Source: Nocardia vulneris (GTDB lineage Bacteria > Actinomycetota > Actinomycetes > Mycobacteriales > Mycobacteriaceae). Taken from it: DNA of 64,000 nucleotides. The notes beneath the pieces were generated by a model. It did not search any database and had not been told where the DNA came from. It saw only the letters and a list, made by a program, of their open reading frames with translations. The position numbers were made by a program, and so were the translations under genes. Below are positions 54,632-63,518 of the stretch, piece by piece. The DNA is taken from positions 1 through 64,000 of the forward strand of contig NZ_BDCI01000040.1 of NCBI RefSeq assembly GCF_001613425.1, in the 5' to 3' direction. How positions within the stretch are numbered: position 1 is the first letter of the stretch; the number at the start of each line of letters is the position of its first letter.

Positions 54632-56011
54632 TCATCCCCCTAGCTGATGGCCCGGACGTACCGGGCCGCTGTCCACCAGCCGGAATACCCGCTCGAGCCC
54701 GGCTCTGCTGGCGTCGATCTGTTCTATCGCTTTGCGCTGCAAGGGCTCCCGCACCAGGGGCGCGTCGTGCCAGGACTGCTGCACGGCCTCGGTCAATTGC
54801 GTCTCCAGCGCGGGATCGTTCAGGTGCACGATCCGTAGCCCGGTGCCGAACATCTGCGCCAGGCCGTGGAACTTGTCGTCGTAGTACTCCGAGGCGGTGA
54901 TGCCCACCGCCGGAATGCCTTGCGACAGCGCGAAGACGGCGAGGTGGTAGGCGCTCGTGACGAGCACCCGGCAACCCGCGACCTGACGCGCCACATCCTG
55001 GGGCGTGCCGCCCCGGCCGACGGCGGGTCGCGCGAGCTGTGCCCCCGCCATCAGTGGCAGCGTGGAAAGCCGGTCCTCGGAGGCGTATTCGGAGATGATC
55101 AGCGGAACCACCCCGGCCCGATGGTGGGCCGCACAGGTGCGCACCACCCGGCCGAGCGTCTCCTGTGCGGCCACACCGACCGGTGAGTAGTCCGCGACCC
55201 GCAGGCACAGGCCGATATCCGCGCCGATCCGGGCCTGGCGCAACCGGTAGGCGAACTCGACCGCGTCGTCACCGGTGACGAGCACCCGCTCGGGCGCGAC
55301 ACCCATGCGCGACAACAACTCCGGGCCCCGCCGCCGCTCGCGCAAGGCCACGAAGTCCACGCCGGGTAACACCTCGCCTGCCCGGCGTAGCAGCTCCGGG
55401 TCGCGTAACGGACCGAGGCCCTGACCGACGAGCGCGGTCGGAATGCCGCGGGCGCGGGCGTATTCCAGCAGATTCAGCGTGCGGTGCGCCTGATAGCGGT
55501 CCACGTCGGTCATGTAGCCGCCGCCGAGCGCGAGCACCAGCGACGCCTGTTCGACCGCGGCGGGTATTTCGACGGGGAATGCGCTGTCGGCGGGCACTGT
55601 CACATGTTCGGTGATGCCGGGGCCCGCGGTCCGGCGCTTGGCCGCCGAGCGCAGCGCGCGCAACCGGTCCTTGGGTCCGTCGGTGGCGGCCCGCCAGTGC
55701 AGGGCCGCCGGACCGCCCAGTTTCGTTGCGGCCCTGCGGGATAACCGCGCCGCCCACCCGTCACCGCGCCACGACCAGTCCGGGCCGCAGAGCGGCTCCG
55801 CTGTCGGCAGCAGCGCCCGCAGGATGCCGGGTTGGTGGGTGAGCACCCCGATCCGGGCGCGCGGCCATCGGGCCCGCAGCCGTTCGACCGTCACCGCCAT
55901 CATCGCGATATCGCCGCGATTGCGCAGCCAGTATTCGCCGTTCTCGACCAGCACCCGAATATTGCCCTCGGCAAGTTCGGCGCGCTCGGCCGCGGAACCT
56001 TCGGTCCCCAC
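54632..56011 (-). CDS. polysaccharide pyruvyltransferase family protein
   Basis: 459 aa from GTG 56011. Motifs of the PS_pyruv_trans family: NRGDIAMMAVTVERLRARWP near 31, ALGGGYMTDVD near 161 and TSAYHLAVFALSQGIPAVGI near 358. It adds a ketal-linked pyruvate, usually from phosphoenolpyruvate, to a sugar, giving a negative charge. GT2 gene next to it. The acceptor is unknown. Confidence 0.88.
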   Translation of the reverse strand: MGTEGSAAERAELAEGNIRVLVENGEYWLRNRGDIAMMAVTVERLRARWPRARIGVLTHQPGILRALLPTAEPLCGPDWSWRGDGWAARLSRRAATKLGGPAALHWRAATDGPKDRLRALRSAAKRRTAGPGITEHVTVPADSAFPVEIPAAVEQASLVLALGGGYMTDVDRYQAHRTLNLLEYARARGIPTALVGQGLGPLRDPELLRRAGEVLPGVDFVALRERRRGPELLSRMGVAPERVLVTGDDAVEFAYRLRQARIGADIGLCLRVADYSPVGVAAQETLGRVVRTCAAHHRAGVVPLIISEYASEDRLSTLPLMAGAQLARPAVGRGGTPQDVARQVAGCRVLVTSAYHLAVFALSQGIPAVGITASEYYDDKFHGLAQMFGTGLRIVHLNDPALETQLTEAVQQSWHDAPLVREPLQRKAIEQIDASRAGLERVFRLVDSGPVRPGHQLGG

Positions 56012-56137
56012 TGTGCATATCCTCCCGCCAGCCCCCTGCCGGGTCGGCCCGTGCCGAGCACGAACTCGTTGTGAAATCTACCCCACGCTATGCATCGCGG
56101 CTACCGTACCGGGAGTTACCGGAAAACCGCGCGCTAC

Positions 56138-56833
56138 TCAATCGCTTGTGCGAGAACGCCCTTCGGGCCGACCGGACTGTTTGGTTATCCGCCCCGCGTA
56201 GAGCGCCGCCAGCGACGCCGCGGCGAATGCCGTGCAATAGTCGACGAGTTCGTCCATCGGCACGTCCAGCCGCCCGCCCTCCTTCTCGACCAGCACGCGT
56301 TCGAGCATGCCGACCACCGAGAGCGCGTAGATGTCCACCAGCTCGGCCGGCGGCTCGGTCTCCGGCCGCGCCGCGGTGGCGGTTCGGGCCACCAGCCGCG
56401 CGAAGCGCCAGAGCGCCTCGCGCATCCGCTGTTCGGCCCCGGCCCCGGCGGGCTCGACGAACACGATCCGCATCTTGCGCGCGTCCTCGGCCAGCGCGGT
56501 GAGGTACGTGCCGATGCCGGCGCGCAGTTTGCGGGTGCCGGTGGCGGGCACCGCGTCCACAGCCACGGCCACCGCCCCGAACAGTTCGTCGATCACCTGA
56601 TCGAACACCGCCGCGAACAACTCCGCGGTGCCGCCGAACGATTCGTAGAAATATCGGTCGGTGAGTCCGGCGGTGCGGCACAGGTCTTTCACGCCGGTCG
56701 CCGGGTAGCCCCGGGTTCCGAACAGCTCCAGGCCTGCTGCCAGCAGTTTGTCGCGACGGGCCGCGACCCGGTCGGCCGCGCCGACCCCGCCGTACGGTCG
56801 CACCGGGCGGCGCTGTTTCGGCGTGCCGGTCAT
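56138..56833 (-). CDS. TetR family regulator next to the Tat-exported oxidoreductase
   Basis: 231 aa from ATG 56833. The helix-turn-helix reads LLAAGLELFGTRGYPATGVK and GLTDRYFYESFGGTAELF. The C-terminal domain is of the TetR_C type. It is divergent from the Tat-FAD gene, with a perfect palindrome at 56895-56912 between them. Confidence 0.9.
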   Translation of the reverse strand: MTGTPKQRRPVRPYGGVGAADRVAARRDKLLAAGLELFGTRGYPATGVKDLCRTAGLTDRYFYESFGGTAELFAAVFDQVIDELFGAVAVAVDAVPATGTRKLRAGIGTYLTALAEDARKMRIVFVEPAGAGAEQRMREALWRFARLVARTATAARPETEPPAELVDIYALSVVGMLERVLVEKEGGRLDVPMDELVDYCTAFAAASLAALYAGRITKQSGRPEGRSRTSD

Positions 56834-56894
56834 CGCTCGCTCCGCCTCGTCATCTACGCATTGTCTCCCATCGCGCGCGGCCATCTGCTAAAGA

Positions 56895-56912
56895 TGACTA
56901 TCACAATAGTCA
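56895..56912. promoter_or_regulatory. TetR operator candidate (TGACTAT-CACA-ATAGTCA)
   Basis: A perfect seven-base-arm palindrome lies 62 bases before the TetR start and 23 bases before the GTG of the oxidoreductase gene. It is placed to repress both. Confidence 0.7.
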
Positions 56913-56934
56913 GTTTTGCGAACGGGGTCGGGCA

Positions 56935-58740
56935 GTGACACCTCACCAACGGAACAGCGCGGTCAGCAGGCGTTCGGTCTTACGTGGCGCGGCGGGTCTG
57001 GCCGGTGCGGCCGGTTTGGCGGCGAGCGCGGGCACCGCGGCAGCGCGGGCGCCACGCCGGCGAAACGGGCCCGCGCGCAACACGGTCGCGGTGCTCGGCG
57101 CCGGCATCGGCGGACTCACCGCGGCCCACGAATTGGCCGAGCGGGGTTTCGAGGTGACCGTCTTCGACCGCAAAGAACTCGGCGGGAAATCCCGCACCAT
57201 CCCGCTGCCCGGCACCGGGATCGGCGGCCGGGCCCCACTGCCGGGTGAGCACGGAGCGCGCGGGTTCACCTCGTTCTATCACAACGTGCACGACACGATG
57301 CGCCGCATTCCGCTGCCCGGCACCCGGAACTCCGTCTACGACAACCTGATTCCGTTCTCGGTCAACGATCCCCGCTACCCCAGAGCGGGCAATCTCCCCG
57401 ACGGCTTCCCGCTGATGTTCGGCTTCTACTTCGACCCGCGCCAAGCGCTCACCCCGGAAGGGTTGCAGCGCATCTTGATCGAAGTGTTCATGAAGAACAA
57501 CCTCATTCCGCTGCCCGAGGCGATCCACATGGCCGGGCGGGTCATCACCTATCTCACCTCCAGCGAGGAGCGTCGCTTCGCGCAGTGGGAACACCTCAGC
57601 TGGTGGGACTATGTCGGTGCGGCACAGCGATCCGCGCAGTTCCAGGCCCTCGCCGCAACGGGTTTGACCCGCGCACTGGTGGCGGCGAAGGAGTATGTCG
57701 CGAGCACCCGGACCATGGGCAACATGATGGAGAGCTTCTTCATCGCCCTGCTGCAGGAACTCGCCGGCGGCCCGAAGGTCTATCAGGTGCTCAACGGCCC
57801 GACCAACGAAGCGTGGCTGGACCCGTGGATCTCGTTGCTGAGCGAGCTGGGCGTGCGGTTCCTGCCCGGGCACGCCCGGGACGGCTTCGAGGTCGCGAGC
57901 GGTGAGATCGGCGGCGCGCGGATCCGCAGACCGGACGGCTCGACCACGCTGCACCGAGCCGACTGGTATGTCTGTGCGGTGCCGACGGATCGGGCGCAGC
58001 GGCTGTGGTCACCCGAGATGCGCAGTCTCGAACCGAGTTTGGCGCGCATGGACGAACTGACCGTCGACTGGATGACCGGCATGCAGATGTTCGTCAGCGA
58101 GAAACTGGAGCTCGGCGCGGGCTACAACATCTATCTCGACGCCCCCTGGCGACTGACCTCGTACACGCAGCGCGCGTTCTGGGATGTCGACTACGCCGCG
58201 AAATACGGCGACGGCAGGGTCCTCGACGGTCTCACCATCGATATCGCCGACTGGGATACCCCCGGCATCCTGTACGGCAAAACCGCCAAACACTGCACCC
58301 GCGAAGAGATCTACCAGGAGACCTGGGCTCAGCTCACCGGCGCGCTCAACGACGACGGGCGCGTCCAGCTGAAGGACGGCATCGTGCGCGACTGGCAGCT
58401 CGATCCCGGTATCAGCTGGCAGGACGGGCAGAACCACAACGACGAGCCATTGCTGGTCAACACCGTCGGCTCCTGGGCCGCCCGGCCCACCGCGCACACC
58501 AGGATCCCCAACCTGTTCCTCGCCGCCGACTATGTCCAGACCAACTTCGATCTCGCCACCATGGAGGGCGCCAACGAGGCGGCACGCACCGCGGTGAACG
58601 CCTTGCTCGACGCGGCAGGCTCCCCCGCCGCCCGCGCCCAGTTGTTCACCCGCGCCGCGATACCCGCGTTCGAACCGCTGCGCCAGATGGACGCCGCGCG
58701 CCTGCGCGCCGGGCAACCGAACCTTTTCGATCTGGGTTGA
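56935..58740 (+). CDS. Tat-exported FAD-dependent oxidoreductase (amine oxidase/phytoene-desaturase fold)
   Basis: 601 aa from GTG 56935. The twin-arginine signal SRRSVLRGAAGLAGAAGLAA at 11-30 exports it folded. The FAD motif VAVLGAGIGGLTAAHELAER starts near 51, and a second FAD segment RIPNLFLAADYVQTNFDLAT is near 522. It resembles hydroxysqualene or carotenoid oxidoreductases, but with a Tat signal. It oxidises or isomerises a lipid outside the membrane. TetR is next to it. The substrate is unknown; the glycan or envelope context is suggestive only. Confidence 0.85.
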   Translation: MTPHQRNSAVSRRSVLRGAAGLAGAAGLAASAGTAAARAPRRRNGPARNTVAVLGAGIGGLTAAHELAERGFEVTVFDRKELGGKSRTIPLPGTGIGGRAPLPGEHGARGFTSFYHNVHDTMRRIPLPGTRNSVYDNLIPFSVNDPRYPRAGNLPDGFPLMFGFYFDPRQALTPEGLQRILIEVFMKNNLIPLPEAIHMAGRVITYLTSSEERRFAQWEHLSWWDYVGAAQRSAQFQALAATGLTRALVAAKEYVASTRTMGNMMESFFIALLQELAGGPKVYQVLNGPTNEAWLDPWISLLSELGVRFLPGHARDGFEVASGEIGGARIRRPDGSTTLHRADWYVCAVPTDRAQRLWSPEMRSLEPSLARMDELTVDWMTGMQMFVSEKLELGAGYNIYLDAPWRLTSYTQRAFWDVDYAAKYGDGRVLDGLTIDIADWDTPGILYGKTAKHCTREEIYQETWAQLTGALNDDGRVQLKDGIVRDWQLDPGISWQDGQNHNDEPLLVNTVGSWAARPTAHTRIPNLFLAADYVQTNFDLATMEGANEAARTAVNALLDAAGSPAARAQLFTRAAIPAFEPLRQMDAARLRAGQPNLFDLG

Positions 58741-58857
58741 CGAATTGTTGCTCGCCGACTGGCCGACCAGAAGGCCGCCGGTCCCCTAGACTGCTGCGGG
58801 AGAGGCGAGTTCACCGACAGCGACTCGTCCCGCCATCACCGCCAGTAGGGGGCATGG

Positions 58858-59961
58858 GTGACGGGAAGTTCCGGGATAGTTCGGGTCCACATGACGGGAT
58901 CGGAGTGGTTCACGTCCGCGCCCGGCGGGCTCAATCGGTACTTCACGGAGCTGTTCCACGCCCTCGCGCGGCAACCGGAGCTCGCGGTGTCCGCGGCCGC
59001 CTTCGGCACGGCCGCGCCGGCCGCCGTGAACGCCCGATCCTGGGGCGGCACAGGCGGTTCCACGCTGCACCGGACACGCACCGCGCTGCTCGACCGGTCC
59101 GGCCTGGACCGCGGCACGGTGCTGGACCGCCACTTCTGTCTGTACGGACCGGTCGCCTTGACTCGACGGGGCCGCGTACCGCTGGTCGTCCACTTCCACG
59201 GCCCGTGGGCGGCGGAGAGCCGGATGACCGGACAGCACCCCGCGGCCGTGCGCGCCAAGTATCTGCTCGAACGGCTCCGATACCTCGGCGCGGACCGATT
59301 CGTGGTGCTGTCCAACCACTTTCGTGAGGTACTACATACCGACTACCGGGTTTCCCCCGATCGGGTCGCGGTCATCGCGCCCGGTGTCGACCTCGATCGT
59401 TTCCAGCCCACCCCGGTCCCCGCCGACACTCCGACGCGCACGGTGCTGTGCGTGCGCAGGCTCGAACGCCGGATGGGCATCGACACGCTGCTGCGCGCGT
59501 GGCCCGCCGTCCTCGCCGACCATCCGGACGCCCGGCTCGTGCTCGTCGGCACCGGCACGGCGGAGGACGAACTCCGTTCCGCGGCAGCGACTCTGCGCGA
59601 TACCGTCCAGTTCGCCGGACACGTCGACGACCAACGGCTGACCGAACTGTACGAACTCGCAACACTGACGGTGGTGCCCACCACCGCCCTCGAGGGTTTC
59701 GGGCTGATCGCGCTGGAATCGCTCGCGGCGGGGCGCGCGCCGATCGTGACCGACTGTGGCGGACTGCCGGATTCGGTGCACGGCCTCGATCCGTCCCTGA
59801 TCGTGCCCGCGGGCGACGCCGAAGCCCTCGCCGCGCGGCTGGTCGGCGCACTACACGGCGACCTGCCCGGCCCGGAGCAATGCCGGGCGCACGCCGAGAC
59901 GTTCTCCTGGGATGTCACGGCACAGCGGCACCTCGCGCTGTACCGGGAGGTCAGCCGATGA
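58858..59961 (+). CDS. family 4 glycosyltransferase (first of the glycan export operon)
   Basis: 367 aa from GTG 58858. The GT-B fold shows APGGLNRYFTELFHAL near 21, VIAPGVDLDRF near 173 and the donor-site EGFGLIALESLAAG near 280. Retaining GT4 enzymes add hexoses from nucleotide donors. Its stop overlaps the start of the next glycosyltransferase by four bases, giving an operon GT4-GT4-flippase-GT-membrane protein. Confidence 0.92.
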   Translation: MTGSSGIVRVHMTGSEWFTSAPGGLNRYFTELFHALARQPELAVSAAAFGTAAPAAVNARSWGGTGGSTLHRTRTALLDRSGLDRGTVLDRHFCLYGPVALTRRGRVPLVVHFHGPWAAESRMTGQHPAAVRAKYLLERLRYLGADRFVVLSNHFREVLHTDYRVSPDRVAVIAPGVDLDRFQPTPVPADTPTRTVLCVRRLERRMGIDTLLRAWPAVLADHPDARLVLVGTGTAEDELRSAAATLRDTVQFAGHVDDQRLTELYELATLTVVPTTALEGFGLIALESLAAGRAPIVTDCGGLPDSVHGLDPSLIVPAGDAEALAARLVGALHGDLPGPEQCRAHAETFSWDVTAQRHLALYREVSR

Positions 59962-61139
59962 CCAAGGCCCTGTTCCTCGCACACACCGCGGCGCCGTCGG
60001 GCGCCGAATTGGCCACGCTGCGCCTGTTGTCCGCGCTGCGGGACCTCGGTCGTGCCGATATCGCCATGGTGTATACGGAAGACGGTCCGATGGTCGAGCG
60101 CATGCGCGCACGCGGGGTCGAAACCCTGCTGCTGCGTGGTCGTTTCGAGAGCAGGGCGATGACCATCGGCGCGGCGCCGATACGACTCGTCGCCGGTTTC
60201 GCGGCGCTGCTGCGACTGGGCTGGACGGTCGGCGGCGCCGCACGGCGGCTCGGTGCCCGAGTGCTCGTCGCGGAGAGCAGCAAGGCCCTCGTGATGGGGA
60301 TCGTCGCAGCGCGCCGCGCCCGCGTTCCGCTGGTCTGGCAGGTACACGACCGGATCGCCGCCGACTACTTCGGCCGGCTGCCGACGCTGGTGCTGCGCCT
60401 GCTGGGCCGCTGGTGCTGCGCCGGTTACCTCGCCAACAGCCGCAGCACGCTCGACACCTTGCCGGTCGGGCGCAAACCCGCGCTCGTCGCCTACCCCGGC
60501 GTCGAACCCGCCCTCGGCACAACGCGTTGCGCGCAGCGCCCGCCCGCCGAGACGGTGGTCGCCGTGCTCGGCCGGCTTGCCCCGTGGAAAGGCCAGGACG
60601 TGCTGTTGCGGGCCCTGGCGGCGACCAAGACGCGTCCACACCGGGTCTACCTGATCGGCGGCACTTTCTTCGACGAGCAGACCTATCGCACCGAGCTGGA
60701 ACGGCTCGCCCGAGACCTCGCACTACCGGTCACCTTCACCGGCCACGTCGACGATCCGGGCGAATACCTCTGCGACACAGACATCCTCGTGCATTGTTCG
60801 GTCCTGCCGGAGCCGTTCGGTCAGGTGATCGTCGAAGGCATGCAGGCGGGCTGCGCCGTGATCGCCGCCCGGCCGGGCGGTCCCGCGGAAATCATCACGC
60901 CGGAGGTCGACGGCCTGCTCGTCGACGGCGGGTCCGCGCACCAGCTCACCGCGGCCCTGGACACCCTCATCGCCGACCCCGCGCTACGTACTCGGCTCGC
61001 CGACGCGGGGCGGCTGCGCGCCGCGGACTTCGGCAGCGCCGGCACGGCCCGCGCGGTCGCCGCCTTCCTCGATGACATCGCACAACGCAACGACGCCGCG
61101 GGCACCCCCTCTTCCCCGGAGCGAACCCCGTATGGCTGA
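59958..61139 (+). CDS. family 4 glycosyltransferase (second)
   Basis: 393 aa from ATG 59958, GGGAGG five to ten bases before. GT-B motifs: HTAAPSGAELATLRLLSAL near 9, LGRLAPWKGQDVLLRALA near 200 and EPFGQVIVEGMQAG near 288. It adds another sugar to the lipid-linked glycan. Overlaps the flippase start by eight bases. Confidence 0.92.
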   Translation: MTKALFLAHTAAPSGAELATLRLLSALRDLGRADIAMVYTEDGPMVERMRARGVETLLLRGRFESRAMTIGAAPIRLVAGFAALLRLGWTVGGAARRLGARVLVAESSKALVMGIVAARRARVPLVWQVHDRIAADYFGRLPTLVLRLLGRWCCAGYLANSRSTLDTLPVGRKPALVAYPGVEPALGTTRCAQRPPAETVVAVLGRLAPWKGQDVLLRALAATKTRPHRVYLIGGTFFDEQTYRTELERLARDLALPVTFTGHVDDPGEYLCDTDILVHCSVLPEPFGQVIVEGMQAGCAVIAARPGGPAEIITPEVDGLLVDGGSAHQLTAALDTLIADPALRTRLADAGRLRAADFGSAGTARAVAAFLDDIAQRNDAAGTPSSPERTPYG

Positions 61140-62505
61140 ACACGCCGCGCCGAACGCCCCCGACCGGTCGTCCTCCGGCGGCGGCTCGCATCGTCGTAAT
61201 CCCCGGCCGCGCCACGGCTTTCTCGCGATCATCCGCGATATCGGTTACGTCAGCTTCGGAAAATACGGGCAGTACGTCGTCACCATCGTCACCGTGCCGC
61301 TGATCGCCCGGGTACTCGGCACCCATGGTCTCGGCCTGCTCGCGATCGGCATGTCCGCGTACTTCATCGGCTCGCTGCTGGTCGATCTCGGTATCACCTC
61401 GTACCTGGCGGCACGGGTGCACGACGCCAACTCCCCCGGACTCGGCAGCGACCGGTTTCGGCACGTCAACCAGCTTCGCGGCGACTATCTGGCGATCCGG
61501 GCGGGCACGCTGGGCGTGCTCGGTGCCGCACTGTTGCTCAGCTATGCCGTCGGTGCGCCGGAACATCTGGAGATGATCCTGCTCGGCTTGTTCGCCGGCG
61601 GCTTCTGGTCGGTCTCCGAGGACTGGCTGCTGATCGGTCAGGGCCGCTTCGGCGCCTCGACGGCCTATCAGGCGGTCGGCCGCATCGGCTATCTCGTGCT
61701 GCTCGTCGCCGTGCTGCCCCGGATGCCGAGCGCACAGGTCGCGCTGCTGTGCCTGCTCGTGTCGTCGGTGCCGACCGTCGCACTGACCTGGTGGGATTCG
61801 CTGCGCACCTTCGGGCGCCCGGCCCGCCCGCGCGGTATCCGAGCCGTGTTACGCACCGGCGCAACGGTTTTCACTTCGCGACTACTGGTCACGTCGTACG
61901 GTCAGGGCGCGGCGGCGGTGTATTCCGCGGTGCTCGACGCGGTGTCGCTCGGCCTCTATTCCGCCGGGGACCGACTGGTCCGGGCGATCCAATCCACCTT
62001 GGATCCCATCGGTTTCGCGCTGCTCCCGCGCATGGCACGCAAGAGCGCCGACGACAACTTCTGGCGCCACGCCATGCAGGCGCTGCTCGCCTGCGTCTGC
62101 ACCGCGACCGTGGCCGCCGCCGCGGTGTGGCTGGCCGCACCGATGTTGATCCACCTGGTGTTCGGTCAGGATTTCACGGCCGCCATCGGACTGTTGCGGG
62201 TGGAGACCTTCGTGCTCCCGGCCACCGCGATCACCTCGTTCGTCACCACGGCCGTGCTGCCGGTGCGCCAGGACACCACCGGTGTGCTGATCGGAGCGGT
62301 GCTCGGCACCGCCGTAGCGGCCACCGCACTCGCCATCGCGTTTCGCACCCACTCGGTGTGGACGCTGGTCTACGGCACCGTCGTCGTCGAATTCACCGTC
62401 GCCGCCTGGTATCTGCTGCGCATCCGGACCCTCATCCACCGCGAGCGGGTAACGACCGCCGACGGTCCCGCGATTGTGCTGATGCGGGAGGAGGGCGGGT
62501 CATGA
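61132..62505 (+). CDS. MOP family polysaccharide flippase (Wzx-like)
   Basis: 457 aa from ATG 61132, with about 12-14 transmembrane segments after a charged N-terminal tail. Typical features: YVSFGKYGQYVVTIVTVPLI, ARVLGTHGLGLLAI and LGLYSAGDRLVRAIQSTLDP. It flips lipid-linked repeat units outward. Situated between glycosyltransferase genes, it is the Wzx of this locus. Overlaps the next gene (ATGA). Confidence 0.93.
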   Translation: MAEHAAPNAPDRSSSGGGSHRRNPRPRHGFLAIIRDIGYVSFGKYGQYVVTIVTVPLIARVLGTHGLGLLAIGMSAYFIGSLLVDLGITSYLAARVHDANSPGLGSDRFRHVNQLRGDYLAIRAGTLGVLGAALLLSYAVGAPEHLEMILLGLFAGGFWSVSEDWLLIGQGRFGASTAYQAVGRIGYLVLLVAVLPRMPSAQVALLCLLVSSVPTVALTWWDSLRTFGRPARPRGIRAVLRTGATVFTSRLLVTSYGQGAAAVYSAVLDAVSLGLYSAGDRLVRAIQSTLDPIGFALLPRMARKSADDNFWRHAMQALLACVCTATVAAAAVWLAAPMLIHLVFGQDFTAAIGLLRVETFVLPATAITSFVTTAVLPVRQDTTGVLIGAVLGTAVAATALAIAFRTHSVWTLVYGTVVVEFTVAAWYLLRIRTLIHRERVTTADGPAIVLMREEGGS

Positions 62506-63506
62506 GAATTCTCTACCTCGGCGACGACTGGGTCGGCAGCAACGCCCGCTCGCTGGCGGACGGCTTCCGGCAGGCCGGGCACGACGTCGTCGTCCTCGAC
62601 ACCACCCGGGTCACGTTGCCGCGCAGGCTTTCTCCCCCGTGGATCTACGCCAAGCTGCAGCACCGCCGGGCGCCGTGGGATATCGCCGCGCTGCACGACG
62701 AGATCGACCGCGCCGCCGCGGCACTACGCCCGGATCTGGTCTTCGTTTTCAAGGGCATCCATCTCGACCAGCGCAGGCTGCTCGACGTTCCCGCGCCCGT
62801 GCACGTGCACTACAGCCCGGACGACGTCGCGAACCCGGCGAACATCAGCCCGGAATACCTTGCCCACGAGCATGAATGGGATCACGTGCTCACCACGAAG
62901 CGGCACAATGTGGCGGAGCTGCGCACGCGTGGCGCCCGCGGTGTCGTCTTCGTGCGCAGCGCCTACGACCCGGCCTGGCATCACCCGACCGCGCGGCGCG
63001 GCACCCGGCAGTTCCTCGTGGGTTTCATCGGGGTGTGCCGGCCCGACCGCCGCGCCGATCTGGTCGCCCTCGCCCGTACGCACGGCGCCCGAATGCTGGT
63101 GCGGGGGCCCGGCTGGCGGCGGGTGCCCGAATTGCACACCACCGGCGCGGTGGTCGGCGGCGCCGTGTACGGCCAGCGGTACTCCGAAATCGTCGCGAGC
63201 ATCACCGCCAATCTGGTTCTGCTGAACTCCGGCAACCGCGATACCCACACCTGCCGCACCTTCGAAGTCCCCGCGGCCGGTGGGCTTTTCGTCGGCGAAC
63301 GCACCGACGAACACGCGGAGCTGCTGACCGACACCAGCGAATGCTTCCTGTTCTCCGACACCGGCGAACTGCGCGAGATCCTCGACTGGTGCGCGGCCCA
63401 CCCCGACAAGGCGGCCGCGGTCGCCGCGGCGGGACACCAGCGGATCGTCGACGGTCACCATCGCTACGTCGACCGGGCCAGGGAGATCATCGATGCGATC
63501 GCGTGA
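62502..63506 (+). CDS. CgeB-like glycosyltransferase
   Basis: 334 aa from ATG 62502. The GT-B-type N-terminal MRILYLGDDWVGSNARSLAD and the C-terminal donor segment HTCRTFEVPAAGGLFVGER near 248 match the Glyco_trans_1_2/CgeB family. HYSPDDVANPANIS near 110 is typical. It adds a sugar to the same glycan. ATGA overlap with the flippase stop. Confidence 0.85.
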   Translation: MRILYLGDDWVGSNARSLADGFRQAGHDVVVLDTTRVTLPRRLSPPWIYAKLQHRRAPWDIAALHDEIDRAAAALRPDLVFVFKGIHLDQRRLLDVPAPVHVHYSPDDVANPANISPEYLAHEHEWDHVLTTKRHNVAELRTRGARGVVFVRSAYDPAWHHPTARRGTRQFLVGFIGVCRPDRRADLVALARTHGARMLVRGPGWRRVPELHTTGAVVGGAVYGQRYSEIVASITANLVLLNSGNRDTHTCRTFEVPAAGGLFVGERTDEHAELLTDTSECFLFSDTGELREILDWCAAHPDKAAAVAAAGHQRIVDGHHRYVDRAREIIDAIA

Positions 63507-63518
63507 ACCGGCGCCGTC

